Source: Chara braunii
Taxonomy: Eukaryota > Streptophyta > Charophyceae > Charales > Characeae
Direction: 5' to 3'
Length of the DNA: 25,020 nucleotides
Assembly: GCA_003427395.1 (NCBI GenBank)
Contig: BFEA01000182.1
Coordinates: 841,716 to 866,735 of the forward strand
The position numbers and the translations under genes are program-made. Below, piece by piece: positions 9,427 to 17,700 of this stretch (its first letter is position 1; every line of letters begins with the position of its first letter). The notes under the pieces were generated by a model. That model made no database searches. It saw only the letters and a program-made list of their open reading frames with translations, and had not been told where the DNA came from.

Positions 9427-10452
9427 TGCGAGGATCAGGGTCCTCGGTAGGCCTAAGGGGCCCTGTTTGTAGCATTGCCCGCCCTAAGTGAAGGCGGAGG
9501 TGCCCGCCCTAAGTGAAGGCGGGCCTGACATATCTCGACTGTCAATTTCATATTTGGGGTCCAGGCAGTTGCGACGCGCCAGTTGGTTGAGAGAAACTCA
9601 GGCCGGGCAACAAAGACGTTTCCACAGCCCTCCGGGCTTTTCCAAAGAATGCAGGCCCTGGGCGTGATTCGCAACCTCATACAGAGACAGTTGGGCGCCC
9701 AACCGAACGAGGCCCAGCAGCCCAGTAGCTGCTGTACACAGGCAGCCTCCTGGGGCCTTCCGAAAGCTTCTGGGCCCAGAGCAGGGCAGCCAGGCGGGGC
9801 AAGCAGGCCAGCTCTTTCCATAAAGGAAAGAGCTCTCCGCTGGCAGTCTCATTTGGTCACTTGCTGGCTGGCGGCAGCGCTGCTGGAGCAATTGCTCGCG
9901 GGCTGGCTGCCGGCATTGGAGCAAGAGGCTGCGCACGTGCGGTCGTGTGTGGGAGCAGGGCGCTGCTGAGGGCAGCGCCATAGACAGCCTCCATAGCAGG
10001 CTGGGCTTGGATACACAGTGAGACGCAAGGGTGGTCTTCGGGTGCAAGAGAGGACAGGTGTGGGTGTTAAGTCAGGGAAAGGCGAAGGATGATGATGATG
10101 ATGATGATGTGAGGGCACATACCTTGTATTGGCGATGGTCTGCAATGGGCGACATCTTCAAGTACTTCGGGTGGCCGCTGATGTCAACAGTTGCATTGTT
10201 TATTAGTAGGCTGATCGTAGCTGTGTAGGAGTAGGCTGGGCGCTGAGCGCCAAGTAGGAGTGTGAAGGGACTGGACTCTTGTGTTGCTGAAGGAGAGAGA
10301 AAGCTCTCCATTACATTGGTTTTCAGTACTACGAACCTCCATTGGTGTATTATTGGTGCAATGCTGCTCTCTGGACACAGTGTGACTATCTGGCTTTTTA
10401 TGTGACGGTGTAATCTGGATTTGTCATCTCGCTGTTGCTTATCTTCCTTGCA
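9427..10452 (+). repeat. E2 5' LTR
   Basis: It starts TGCGAGGA and ends TCCTTGCA, which are inverted repeats of each other with one mismatch over 8 bp. It aligns with the E1 LTRs but is more distant from either than they are from each other. It contains a (GAT)n run near 10088-10109 and the duplication at 9476-9525. Confidence 0.9.
9476..9525 (+). repeat. 25-bp tandem duplication in E2 LTR
   Basis: The unit beginning TGCCCGCCCTAAGTGAAGGC occurs at 9476 and 9501. Each unit can form the CCCGCC / GGCGG(G) hairpin found near the start of all LTRs of this family. Confidence 0.85.
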
Positions 10453-10455
10453 ATT

Positions 10456-10467
10456 TGCTATCGGAGC
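10456..10467 (+). other. E2 primer-binding site
   Basis: TGCTATCGGAGC sits three bases after the LTR end, as in E1, with two mismatches to the standard iMet PBS TGGTATCAGAGC. Confidence 0.88.
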
Positions 10468-11715
10468 TGGTTCATATTGCGCTTCATTGGTTCTTCGCAA
10501 TAGCTATTGGTGCTTCGCATGAGGTGTGGGGCTGAACATTAGGCGGCCCAGGGTAGTGTGGGCACGCCAGGGAGCTATGTGGTGACATACGGGGTGTATG
10601 CTGGATGATGGGAGCTCGCTGATGTGGCATATTAAGCCGAGGTGGAACGGCATTCTGCTGTTGGTTGTGCCGAGGCAAAAACCGGTCATCATAATTGCAC
10701 ATCAGGTTACCAGTAAGAAATTTGTGGTTGGGCGCAGCATTTATGAGGTACGTTGCTCTCTTCCTTATCTACCCTCTTCATTGCTTCTTACCGTGAGGAA
10801 GTGAGTTCTGTCTTGAGAGTCCTCTCGATGTGAGGTGTCGCGAGCGCTCAACCTTGAGAGTCAACATTCTTTCTGGGCAGCAAGCTGGTGGGAGACGGGC
10901 GAAGCCTCTAAAGGGCCCTGGACGAAGCACTCGGGTCACGGTCACCATGCCAACCCGTTGGGACTAGTACACGCATGCTTTGCCGCAAGTCCTTGGTTCT
11001 GCTGCTTGCGCAATAGAGGTCATGCAGGGCATGCCAGCCCTTTGGGACAAACGCTTTCCAGACCGTCTTCAAACATTTTTGGCTGGGGACTCGGAATTGA
11101 ATCTGGTTGTGATCGTCGTCCTGTCTGCGACGCTAAATAATTCCTGAGGAGATGGGGGCTGTCCTTAAATCCCTCCTGATCAGCCAGATCAACCGGGTGT
11201 AAGGCTCGTTGCATGCGAGGGTAAATAAAATGCAGGGGCTGGCAGGTTCGGCGTCGACTTGGGGCACAGGGGTGGGCCGGATTGCACACCTTCAGACACG
11301 CTGCTCAACCAGATGCTCAGGACGTTGACACAAAGTGACCACTCAAGAAGGATACAGGGGAAGGGGGGATTCCGATAACTGTTCGCAGTGGCAATCAACA
11401 GACAATCTACCATCAAGCATACATCTCCAACAGGAGATGTTATTTTTATTTTTGATTATCTAGTTGTTACAGACTTGACTAACAACTGACAGACAGCTAC
11501 AGACAGATTAGATCTTTGCTGTATTGCAATATGCTCTAGGGTAATCTAAAAATAGATTTAATATATCATGTAGGACCTGACATTAGTTGTTACTATATGA
11601 CCTAACTGTTTCTGTTCCATCCGACCGAAATTAGTTGTGATTCATAATCGGTTGTGTGTCAGGCTAAGGTAGGATTCAATGTGGATTCTAGTTTAGATCA
11701 CACACACTGTAGCTC
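10468..11715 (+). other. E2 untranslated leader
   Basis: Homologous to the E1 leader and almost the same length (1248 versus 1249 bp), so its size is conserved. A 101-codon open stretch (10835-11140) has no ATG counterpart in E1, where the aligned reading also stops early. I treat the leader as non-coding. Confidence 0.8.
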
Positions 11716-13146
11716 ATGAGTGATGCAAGCACTAGTGAGGAGGAGTTGTTAGTGGACGACCGTAGGACTACTCGTGAGACTGCCCGTAGTCGACCCTTGA
11801 CATTCTTGGAGTTAGGTCCAGGAGACGAGAGAAGATTGCGGAGAAAGGCTAGAGAGAGAGCAGAGGCAAGAAGAGCGAGGGCAGCTGAGGATAGTGCCAG
11901 GACTAGAGTTTCAGCTAGCACCAGTGCAACCATGGCTACCTCATCTATGTCGCAAATCTCTACACAGTCCACTTCGTCAGGAGTCAGTCAGAGTGGTTCT
12001 CAGGGGTCCATTAGTCAGACTGCTAGCTTGCGAGTCAGCCAGCAGACTCAACTCACGCCGGAGGATTTAGAAATCTGGCAAGCAGAAGAACTTCCGGATG
12101 AGCTACAGCGGTAGTTGGACGAAGCAGCAGAGAGGAGAAGAAAAGCAATCCTGAGAAAAGCTAGACTAGGTAGTAGAAGAGAGGAGCTAGGCAGACTGGA
12201 AGGACTAGATGAGGCGGCATTAGACCCTGTTGTCCGTGTGCTGCATAATGCTTTACTATCAGTGGCAGAAGCGCAGAATGTCCAGCAGGAATTGCTGGCC
12301 GAATTGGTAGCAGGCCAAAAACAAATTCTGGCTGAACTTCGGGCACCTCGTACAATGATGAGGCAGCCACAGTTTGCTGTAGTTCCCCCTGCAGGTGCGG
12401 GTCCTTCATCGATGCCGCAACACACAGGGCCAACTTTCTCTCCTATGTTTGGCATACCCCCTCCAGGTGGTTTAGCAGCAACTAGTGGTCCGGTTCATAG
12501 AGTCTCAACCGTACCATCTACGACAGTGGTCACTACAGTCCCACTGTCAAGCCAGGCCTAGGTTAGTGTGCAACAGCCTGTTTTAGTGGCTATGCAGCAG
12601 CTGCAGCAAGCCCTTGGGCCCATGCAGCCTATGCAGTGGATGCCTAAGATACCTTTTATGAGTCCCAAGCCCTTCTCTGGTGATAGGAAGAAGGATGAGG
12701 ACCTAGACACCTGGATGAGGACTGTGCCTACTTATGTGAGGCACAAGCTCACCAGGCCAGAGCAAGAAGTTGTAGTGGCTGCCTCCTTTTTAGAGGGGTC
12801 AGCAGCCCGCTGGTTGAATGGCTTAGTGCAACAGCAGGGCTACGGTCAAAACTTCGATGCCTGGGCACAGGCCCAAACATTGGAAGAGTCCGTACGGTCT
12901 GTGTATAACAGGTGGCATGACCCGCAAGGGGCTCAGAAGGCCACCGATGCTATCAACAGTCTTTATTCCCGGAGGTTCAAGAATGTTAGAGAGCTAACGG
13001 ACACCGTAGAACGTTTACTCGTGGTACCTGGTGTGCGTTTTGACCAGCAGGTTCTCCTGACGGATAACCTAAGGTGCCTACCTGTAGAGATAAGAACCAA
13101 GCTGGTTGATGAGGCCTATGTCGAACAGCACACCTTCGCTACTTAA
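11716..13146 (+). pseudogene. gag: E2 gag, N-terminus to capsid, interrupted by two in-frame TAG codons
   Basis: One reading frame runs from ATG 11716 to TAA 13144-13146. It is interrupted only by TAG at 12112-12114 and at 12559-12561, and E1 has CAG at both places. It shows an acidic and Arg-rich N-terminus, a Ser/Gln/Thr-rich part, a probable coiled coil, a Pro/Met/Gln-rich linker, and the capsid-like domain with SFLEGSAARWLNGL, VYNRWHDPQGAQKAT and LRCLPVEIRTKLVDEAY. The same frame continues for about 35 codons after the TAA, so the TAA too is an inserted stop and not the natural end. This is the best view of the family's Gag in the window. Confidence 0.9.
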
Positions 13147-13666
13147 AGTAAGAAAGCTGTGGACATAGAGGCAAACCTAGAGGCAAACCTGGGATCCGCG
13201 CATCAGGCATCTCATGATGGTAGGAGGAGACTTCCCCAGGACTGGAAGAAGGAAGGGTCAGTTGATGTTCGTTGACCATGATGGTCAAACGACGGAGATT
13301 GACGATTTCCCAGACCTTGAGGAGGTGACAGAGCATGATGGGGCCAGTGAGACTTCGGATGGGGGAGTCGTGGCACCTATCACGGAAAAGGCTAGGGGGA
13401 CCGGGAAGAAGAAGGTAATACGGTCCACGAGTCAGGGCGACCAAGGCACACCTGCCTGGGTGAAGCTTGGTTTAGAATACGAGGTGTGGAGAGACCGAGT
13501 TGCTAGGGGCACGTGCATGAACTGTGGCAATTATGGCCACACATCTAGAACGTGCCGAGGCAAGAAAGTCTTGAGGAAGGTAGCCTCGCCAACGGTGGTG
13601 GGACTTTCTTCGAACTCTGGTGGTGCTTCTGCGAGCACTTCGCAGGGAAACACCTCAGGCCAGTAG
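13147..13666 (+). pseudogene. gag: E2 gag C-terminus with zinc knuckle (frame-shifted)
   Basis: After the TAA the gag frame runs to a TGA near 13273; the rest is in another frame. It has the same acidic linker as E1 and the CX2CX4HX4C knuckle CMNCGNYGHTSRTC at 13514-13555. A 12-bp tandem duplication (AGAGGCAAACCT-type) lies near 13168-13192. The frame ends at 13666, where about 19 bp present in E1 are missing. E1 carries GGCCA at both edges of that segment, which points to a microhomology deletion. Confidence 0.85.
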
Positions 13667-14290
13667 GAGTATTAGCCGCTCTTACTCGCGCTGAAGTGGT
13701 AACGCTGCCTTACCCACTTCAGGCGTTGGCCAAGGCTAGAGACCCACGTATCGCCCCGCAGACACATTCAAACCCACCGACACTCTGTTCGAGAGATGTG
13801 TCTGAGGCCCTAGAGGAGTTAGAGACTGAGTGGTCAGGGAAGGACCCCAAGGACTCTTGGGCGATGATAAGTATTGGTCCAAAGGGTGAACATTTCGTGG
13901 TAGAAGTTGATGTAGGTGGTCGAAAAGTGGGCGCCTTTGCAGACATAGGCTCTACGCGAAATTTCATCACTCGTGCTTGTGTGGATAGACTGCGCTTAGG
14001 GGACCAAGTGCAACGGCTTAGTAGAACTGTAGATTCTACGCTGGCCAACAAGCACCAAATGTTGGTAAAAGACTATGTCAAGGACATAGTCTGCACCTTC
14101 TCCTATGGAGGAGGGGAAGTGAGTCATAAAATCTCCTTCCTGGTTAGCGACGAACTGCCCTTTGATATGCTCCTAGGTATGTACTACCTCGAGGTCGCGC
14201 AACCGCAGGTTGACTGGGATAGAAAGGTATTGATTCACAAATTGCCCAACGGTAGATATGTTAGATTGCAAAAGTTCAAAGCTAGCAATC
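13667..14290 (+). pseudogene. pro: E2 aspartic protease region
   Basis: The domain is open in one frame through GRKVGAFADIGSTRNFIT (catalytic Asp codon 13942-13944) and [18 protein letters not shown]. It shares the D-I-G triad with E1, so the odd residue was in their common ancestor or is normal for this lineage. Unlike E1 it has no frameshift inside the domain. The upstream gag frame is disconnected by the deletion near 13665. Confidence 0.85.
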
Positions 14291-14766
14291 TGATAGAAAA
14301 CTACGGGTGCATGTGTGCATCATCCTTCTATAACTATTATAAACAGAATCGCGAGGAAGGCATGTATCTAGTATTTGTCTCTGAGAAAGGGGAGACCATT
14401 AAAACACCCCCAGAGATAGAATCAGTGGTGGAAAGGGAGGTTGTCCATGCAAAAGAGGACGAATCTATACGATGTCTCTTGCGGAGTTGGATGGGAGCTC
14501 ATAGAGAAGGGATGGATTCGGCCTAGTACCTCCCCTTACGGCGCTCCAGTCCTATTCGTACCGAAGAAGGGAGGTACCTTGAGGATGTGCATTGACTATA
14601 TTCAATGTCATCACCGTTAAGAACGCGGAGCCCCTACCCTGCATCGACGACCTCTTGGATAGTCAATGCAGGGTAGGGGCTCCAAGAGGTCGTCGATGCA
14701 GGGTAGTCAATGCACATCCTCAAGGTACCTCCCTTCTTCGGTACGAATAGGACTGGAGCGCCGTAA
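14291..14766 (+). pseudogene. pol: E2 reverse transcriptase remnant (core deleted)
   Basis: The N-terminal RT flank is readable ([20 protein letters not shown]). About 42 bp present in E1 are missing near 14425, and further bases are lost near 14460-14500. The finger segment ([20 protein letters not shown]) is present but broken. The sequence then folds back on itself at 14536-14766 and jumps to RNase H. The palm with the YxDD box and the thumb, roughly 0.65 kb judged from E1, are absent. Confidence 0.9.
14536..14766. repeat. Compound perfect inverted repeat (template-switch scar)
   Basis: 14536-14598 (63 bp) is exactly reverse-complementary to 14704-14766. 14635-14659 (25 bp) is exactly reverse-complementary to 14681-14705. 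The junction 14660-14680 is itself made of antisense pieces: TAGTCAATGC, which repeats the start of the antisense arm, then AGGGTAGGGGC, antisense of 14630-14640. At least three strand switches are needed to build it. Confidence 0.95.
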
Positions 14767-14953
14767 ACTTCCTAATCCTGATAAGCCATTTGTCATGACC
14801 ACAGACGCCAGCCAATATGCCATAGGCGCGGTCCTTGCGCAAAAGGAGGGGCCCAAGTTGAGACTTATCGAGTACATGAGCAAAAAGATGCCATCTCAGA
14901 AACTAGCTAAGTCCACTTATGAGCGTGAGCTCTATGCCTTGTACAGAGCGCTG
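14767..14953 (+). pseudogene. pol: E2 RNase H, N-terminal fragment
   Basis: The motif TDASQYAIGAVLAQKEG keeps the first catalytic Asp that E1 lost. YMSKKMP and STYERELYALYRAL follow, then the frame runs straight into the E3 LTR at 14954. The preserved motif suggests E2 decayed less than E1 in this segment. Confidence 0.9.
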
Positions 14954-14994
14954 TGTGGCATACTGCGTAGCCACCCGTCCTGCATTTCCAGCCT

Positions 14995-15116
14995 AAAAGC
15001 CTAGAAATAAGGGCTTACAGGTTTTTGTCGTTTTAGCCGGAAAGACTGAAAAACGAGGGCCTGCAGGCCCTATGTCATTTCAACCTAAAACAGGGTTTTT
15101 CAGCCCTTAGGCTTTT
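14995..15116. repeat. Nested fold-back in E3 LTR
   Basis: Three nested perfect stems: AAAAGCCTA (14995-15003) with TAGGCTTTT (15108-15116); CTGAAAAAC (15046-15054) with GTTTTTCAG (15095-15103); and the 16-bp palindrome AGGGCCTGCAGGCCCT (15056-15071) inside. TTTTAG (15031-15036) could instead pair with CTAAAA (15085-15090). Confidence 0.85.
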
Positions 15117-15195
15117 CAGCCTGAAACGGAGGGCCACTTTCGGGCCCCTCATAAGATCGACCTACCCTAAGACTCAAGCACAAAAACAGGGTTTC

Positions 15196-15223
15196 GGGAA
15201 CAGGCTATTTCTGGCCTGTTCCC
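15196..15223. repeat. 10-bp perfect hairpin in E3 LTR
   Basis: GGGAACAGGC, an 8-nt loop, then GCCTGTTCCC. No T-run follows, so it is not a simple terminator shape. Confidence 0.85.
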
Positions 15224-15637
15224 CACGACAGCCTCGAGCAGGAGCTGCAGCGGCAGCCCCTGACTCCTTTCGTCATTGGCAAGAGCAGCCTCCTGGACTG
15301 CCTCGCCCTGCAGTCAGGAGGCACCCGAGTAGTACATAGGAAGTTCCCATGCACTTCACGGGTAGGTAGTTGGACAGTAGGCACGAGTAGTCTTCAGGAT
15401 TCGGCCGCAGCACTCAGGAGGAGCGCTGCAGTAGTAGTAGCGCTAGCAGTAGTCGTCAGCGCTGGGCGCTAATAGCTGCAGGGGTAGTCTTCAGCACAGA
15501 GCGCTAGTAGTTGGTAGTAGTAGCGTTGGAGAGAGATGGCTGGCGGAGGCCAGCGGTACTTACCTGTGGCGCCATAGCTCCAGCTCCATTTCGAGGTACC
15601 TACATCAAGGCGCCATCTTCACAGGTTAGTACTGGAT

Positions 15638-15658
15638 AGAGAGAGAGAGAGAGAGAGC
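15638..15658. repeat. GA microsatellite in E3 LTR
   Basis: An uninterrupted AG/GA dinucleotide run; a shorter one lies near 15738-15750. E1 LTRs also carry GA runs, but at unrelated positions. Confidence 0.9.
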
Positions 15659-16062
15659 TTCTTCTTCCTCTTCTAAGTCCACTATCTCTTCTTCACCCTC
15701 TCACCACCTGACTTCGCAGTATCAGCAGACTACGACAGAGAGAGAGAGAGTTGTGCCTTGAGACTTGACGACATTGGATCCAGACTCGACATTGGGATTC
15801 AAACATTTTGACGAGGGACTATTTGGGCCTGTGCCGAAGACTTGGTGTTGACGACATTCCCATCTCCCCCTCTTCTTCGTCTAACCCCCCTCTTCTTCGT
15901 TTGTGTATGGTTGGGGATGGCGCGCTCTTCCTGTGTGAGCGCTGCATTGCAATATTGATTGTTCGGATCATTGGTATCTAAGTCTTCCGCTACGCTATCT
16001 TGTACTTTGTATTGAGAGGTCGATTCTTGTTCTGGTCTGCACCGTTACAGTATGCAACAGTT

Positions 16063-16074
16063 TGGTATCGGAGC
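16063..16074 (+). other. E3 primer-binding site
   Basis: TGGTATCGGAGC follows the LTR end by three bases and differs from the iMet PBS consensus by one base. It fixes the orientation of E3 (+) and marks 14954-16059 as its 5' LTR. Confidence 0.9.
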
Positions 16075-16606
16075 GGTGTCGAGCGCATCGGTCCGGCACC
16101 GCACGAAGCAGCGCGGGACCCTCCCGGCCGCGTCACGCAGGAGTTGGATATTAATCCTTCGTCGCAAATATACATGGAGCTTCCACAAAGCCGCTCCGGC
16201 CGAGTGCGCCAGTCATACCTCTCGCGAGCCCCTACGACAGGATAGGGCCTACGCGAGGCACGACTTACCTCCACCCTACGGGAGTTGTCACCTCCCTTCG
16301 GTGGGCGTATCCCCACCGAGCTACCAGTCCACATTACGAAAGTTGATCAGTTGCAATCGCAAAGGTGGACCAGCCGAGGGCGTTTCTCGTTCGCTGTGGC
16401 ATAGGGGGTACGCGCGGTAATACGCCTCTGTCGGAATCGTACGCGAACAGACATCTTGGGGGGCTGATGTCCCAAGCGAGGCTCGTCGTCGGTCGACTAG
16501 TACGCATCCCACACACCACGCGCACACCACTTTACGAACACAAAAACATAGAACACACACTTATATACACGGAACGACACAACACAAACAACGCGACAAC
16601 GGTCCT
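16075..16606. other. Region after E3 PBS: no recognisable gene
   Basis: No gag-like or pol-like reading was found in any frame; the longest open stretches here are about 120 codons and look random. Adjacent small hairpins occur at 16280-16296 (GGGAG/CTCCC), 16299-16318 (CGGTGGG/CCCACCG) and 16455-16476 (CTTGGG/CCCAAG). In the last, GACATC/GATGTC offers an alternative pairing. If E3 is one element, this is its non-coding internal domain. Confidence 0.6.
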
Positions 16607-16674
16607 AGTCCCTCGGTAGCCATCCCATAACTTTATGATGCGAAAGTCAAATGGGCGTCGCGCACGGGACTTAG

Positions 16675-16680
16675 TATAAA
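16675..16680 (+). promoter_or_regulatory. TATA-box candidate, copy I
   Basis: TATAAA followed by AACCGCGCGGGCGCAGG. It lies 53 nt (start to start) after ATCCCATAAC at 16622, the same spacing as in copy II. Promoter function is inferred. Confidence 0.4.
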
Positions 16681-16751
16681 AACCGCGCGGGCGCAGGGCT
16701 AACTCATATCGACTCGCAATGCAAGCGTATGCAGGCAGTCGCAATGATGGC

Positions 16752-16821
16752 GGACCATGTAGTACCCATACTCATGCGGTCCTCGTCAATCTCGAGGGTC
16801 GCATTCGACACTCAAGTGTCG
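16752..16821. repeat. Two hairpins upstream of the main chain
   Basis: 16752-16782 pairs GGACC with GGTCC around a 21-nt loop, inside which ATG/CAT adds a short inner stem. 16806-16821 pairs CGACACT with AGTGTCG and is almost fully palindromic. Confidence 0.6.
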
Positions 16822-16888
16822 GCTGACACGCGCCTTGAGGGTTAATCTCTCGACGCTGGACAACAACCATGCGCGGTTGAAGACCACA

Positions 16889-17013
16889 CACCCTCTTCTG
16901 CACTATGTGCAGAGTGGGTGGTACACAGGTCCATACCTGTGGTGGCAGTCGTTTCTTACTGCCCTGGAGATGAGCCCCACTCCAGGTCTGGACAGGAGTC
17001 AAGGGGTTTGACT
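16889..17013. repeat. Chain of five adjacent hairpins
   Basis: In order: 16889-16920 (CACCC/GGGTG outer and TCTGCAC/GTGCAGA inner stem, 3-nt loop); 16924-16941 (CACAGGT/ACCTGTG, loop CCAT); 16944-16963 (GGCAGT/ACTGCC, 8-nt loop); 16964-16985 (CTGGAG/CTCCAG, 10-nt loop); 16997-17013 (AGTCAA/TTGACT, 5-nt loop). They sit almost end to end over 125 bases. A single 6-7 bp hairpin is expected by chance every kilobase or so; five with short loops in a row are not. Confidence 0.75.
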
Positions 17014-17153
17014 TTGACGGCTGCCACGGACTACAACGTCCAACTATAAATCCTAAAAAGCAAAAATAGACCGAAGGTCCCCCTATTCGAAAGGAAAATC
17101 ATGACCCTGGGGTACCCTCCCCTTTTTGGTTGGTGTCAGCGGCTTATAATAAC

Positions 17154-17211
17154 CCCAAGCGTTCGTGCATACGTGCGAGTCCCTTGATCCCATAACCTTT
17201 AGACGCTTGGG
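17154..17211. repeat. 9-bp inverted repeat at the copy I / copy II border
   Basis: CCCAAGCGT (17154-17162) is exactly complementary to ACGCTTGGG (17203-17211), with a 40-nt loop that contains the ATCCCATAAC block of copy II. Confidence 0.7.
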
Positions 17212-17239
17212 TGGCGAAACGTCGTGCGCAAGATTCTAA

Positions 17240-17245
17240 TATAAA
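17240..17245 (+). promoter_or_regulatory. TATA-box candidate, copy II
   Basis: TATAAA followed by GCCGCGAGGTTGCAGG, 53 nt after ATCCCATAAC at 17187. It keeps the block and spacing of copy I although the flanks have diverged. Confidence 0.4.
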
Positions 17246-17339
17246 GCCGCGAGGTTGCAGGCCAGTCCTATACCAACCGACGATGCCGGTCATATGTGGT
17301 AGTCGCAGCTCCGGCCTCGCGATATTGAATGGCTGAAGG

Positions 17340-17422
17340 AATATACCGTGAGGGGTTACCCCTCACGATATTGAACGGCTGAAGGACATGTCGTTCGGCC
17401 CTCGCGACATTTCCGCCTTCAG
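17340..17422. repeat. Two adjacent double-stem hairpins
   Basis: 17340-17372 pairs AATAT/ATATT and, after a 2-nt bulge, CGTGAGGGGT with ACCCCTCACG (15 bp in all). 17379-17422 pairs CTGAAGG/CCTTCAG (outer) and ATGTCG/CGACAT (inner) with an 11-nt loop and an internal loop between the stems. Both have the outer stem, internal loop, inner stem plan seen again at 19.4-20.0 kb. Confidence 0.8.
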
Positions 17423-17502
17423 GGTTGGGTGTCTCGACGGGCAGAGCAAATAGGCTCTCCGCGAAAGGAAGTTCCTCCCCTGCAGAGTCTAGGGTGTGGG
17501 AT

Positions 17503-17537
17503 GTCCTGGACAAGGACCTTGAATCCCAGCCCAGGAC
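17503..17537. repeat. Hairpin with 21-nt loop
   Basis: GTCCTGG (17503-17509) pairs with CCAGGAC (17531-17537). On its own this could be chance. Confidence 0.5.
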
Positions 17538-17700
17538 CAACGTCCGACTAAGAAACCCCCAAGAAGCAAACAAGTAAAAGGAAGGGTCTTCCCTATGCCT
17601 CTCAGTCTTAACCTCTGAGTAGGCTTTTGGCACGGGGCCCCTTAGGCCATGCAAACATTCATCCCAGGTACACCCATGTATGCATATGTAAAGGGGTAAG

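Larger units (their letters stand above)
9427..14953 (+). mobile_element. E2: second element of the E1 family, truncated by E3
   Basis: LTR, PBS, leader, gag, protease and fragments of RT and RNase H match E1 in order and sequence. E2 stops abruptly inside RNase H at 14953, where the E3 LTR begins. The remaining RNase H, integrase and 3' LTR are not found later in the window. Its gag is better preserved than that of E1, while its RT is nearly gone. Confidence 0.92.
14954..16059 (+). repeat. E3 LTR (different family, nested in E2)
   Basis: It starts TGTGGCATAC and ends GTATGCAACA, terminal inverted repeats matching at 9 of 10 positions, with TG...CA ends. The E2 RNase H is cut exactly at its first base and a PBS follows its last base by three bases. 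It has no similarity to the E1/E2 LTR beyond the ends. It holds GTAG-type runs near 15420-15530, GA microsatellites (15638-15658 and near 15740) and strong fold-backs. The partner LTR is not in the window, so the target duplication cannot be checked. Confidence 0.88.
16607..17150 (+). repeat. Diverged duplicated unit, copy I (TATA-bearing, hairpin-rich)
   Basis: Copy I aligns with copy II (17178-17700) through AGTCCCT, ATCCCATAAC, the TATAAA block followed by CCGCG and GCAGG, then CGCCTTGAGGGTT..TCTCGACG, and near its end CAACGTCC followed by AAGCAAA-type sequence. Similarity is patchy with many indels. No protein-like reading is shared by the two copies, so a non-coding unit is more likely. 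Its extent is approximate. Confidence 0.6.
17178..17700 (+). repeat. Diverged duplicated unit, copy II
   Basis: The counterpart of 16607-17150, offset by about 565 bp. Within it CGATATTGAA(T/C)GGCTGAAGGA occurs twice (near 17319 and 17365, period 46). Like copy I it has hairpins downstream of the TATA block, but their stem sequences differ from those of copy I. No gene is recognised. Confidence 0.6.

Noticed and set aside
9849-10228. Open readings rich in His/Ser or Asp near the GAT run
   Set aside because: They only translate the (GAT)n microsatellite in the LTR and differ among LTR copies.
10835-11140. A 101-codon open reading in the E2 leader
   Set aside because: The aligned E1 leader lacks the ATG and reads into a stop early, so the reading is not conserved between copies.
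17634-17650. 15-base match (GGGGCCCCTTAGGCC) to the reverse complement of the E1 LTR start
   Set aside because: In a window this long about one chance 15-base match is expected, part of it is palindromic, and no flanking similarity follows.
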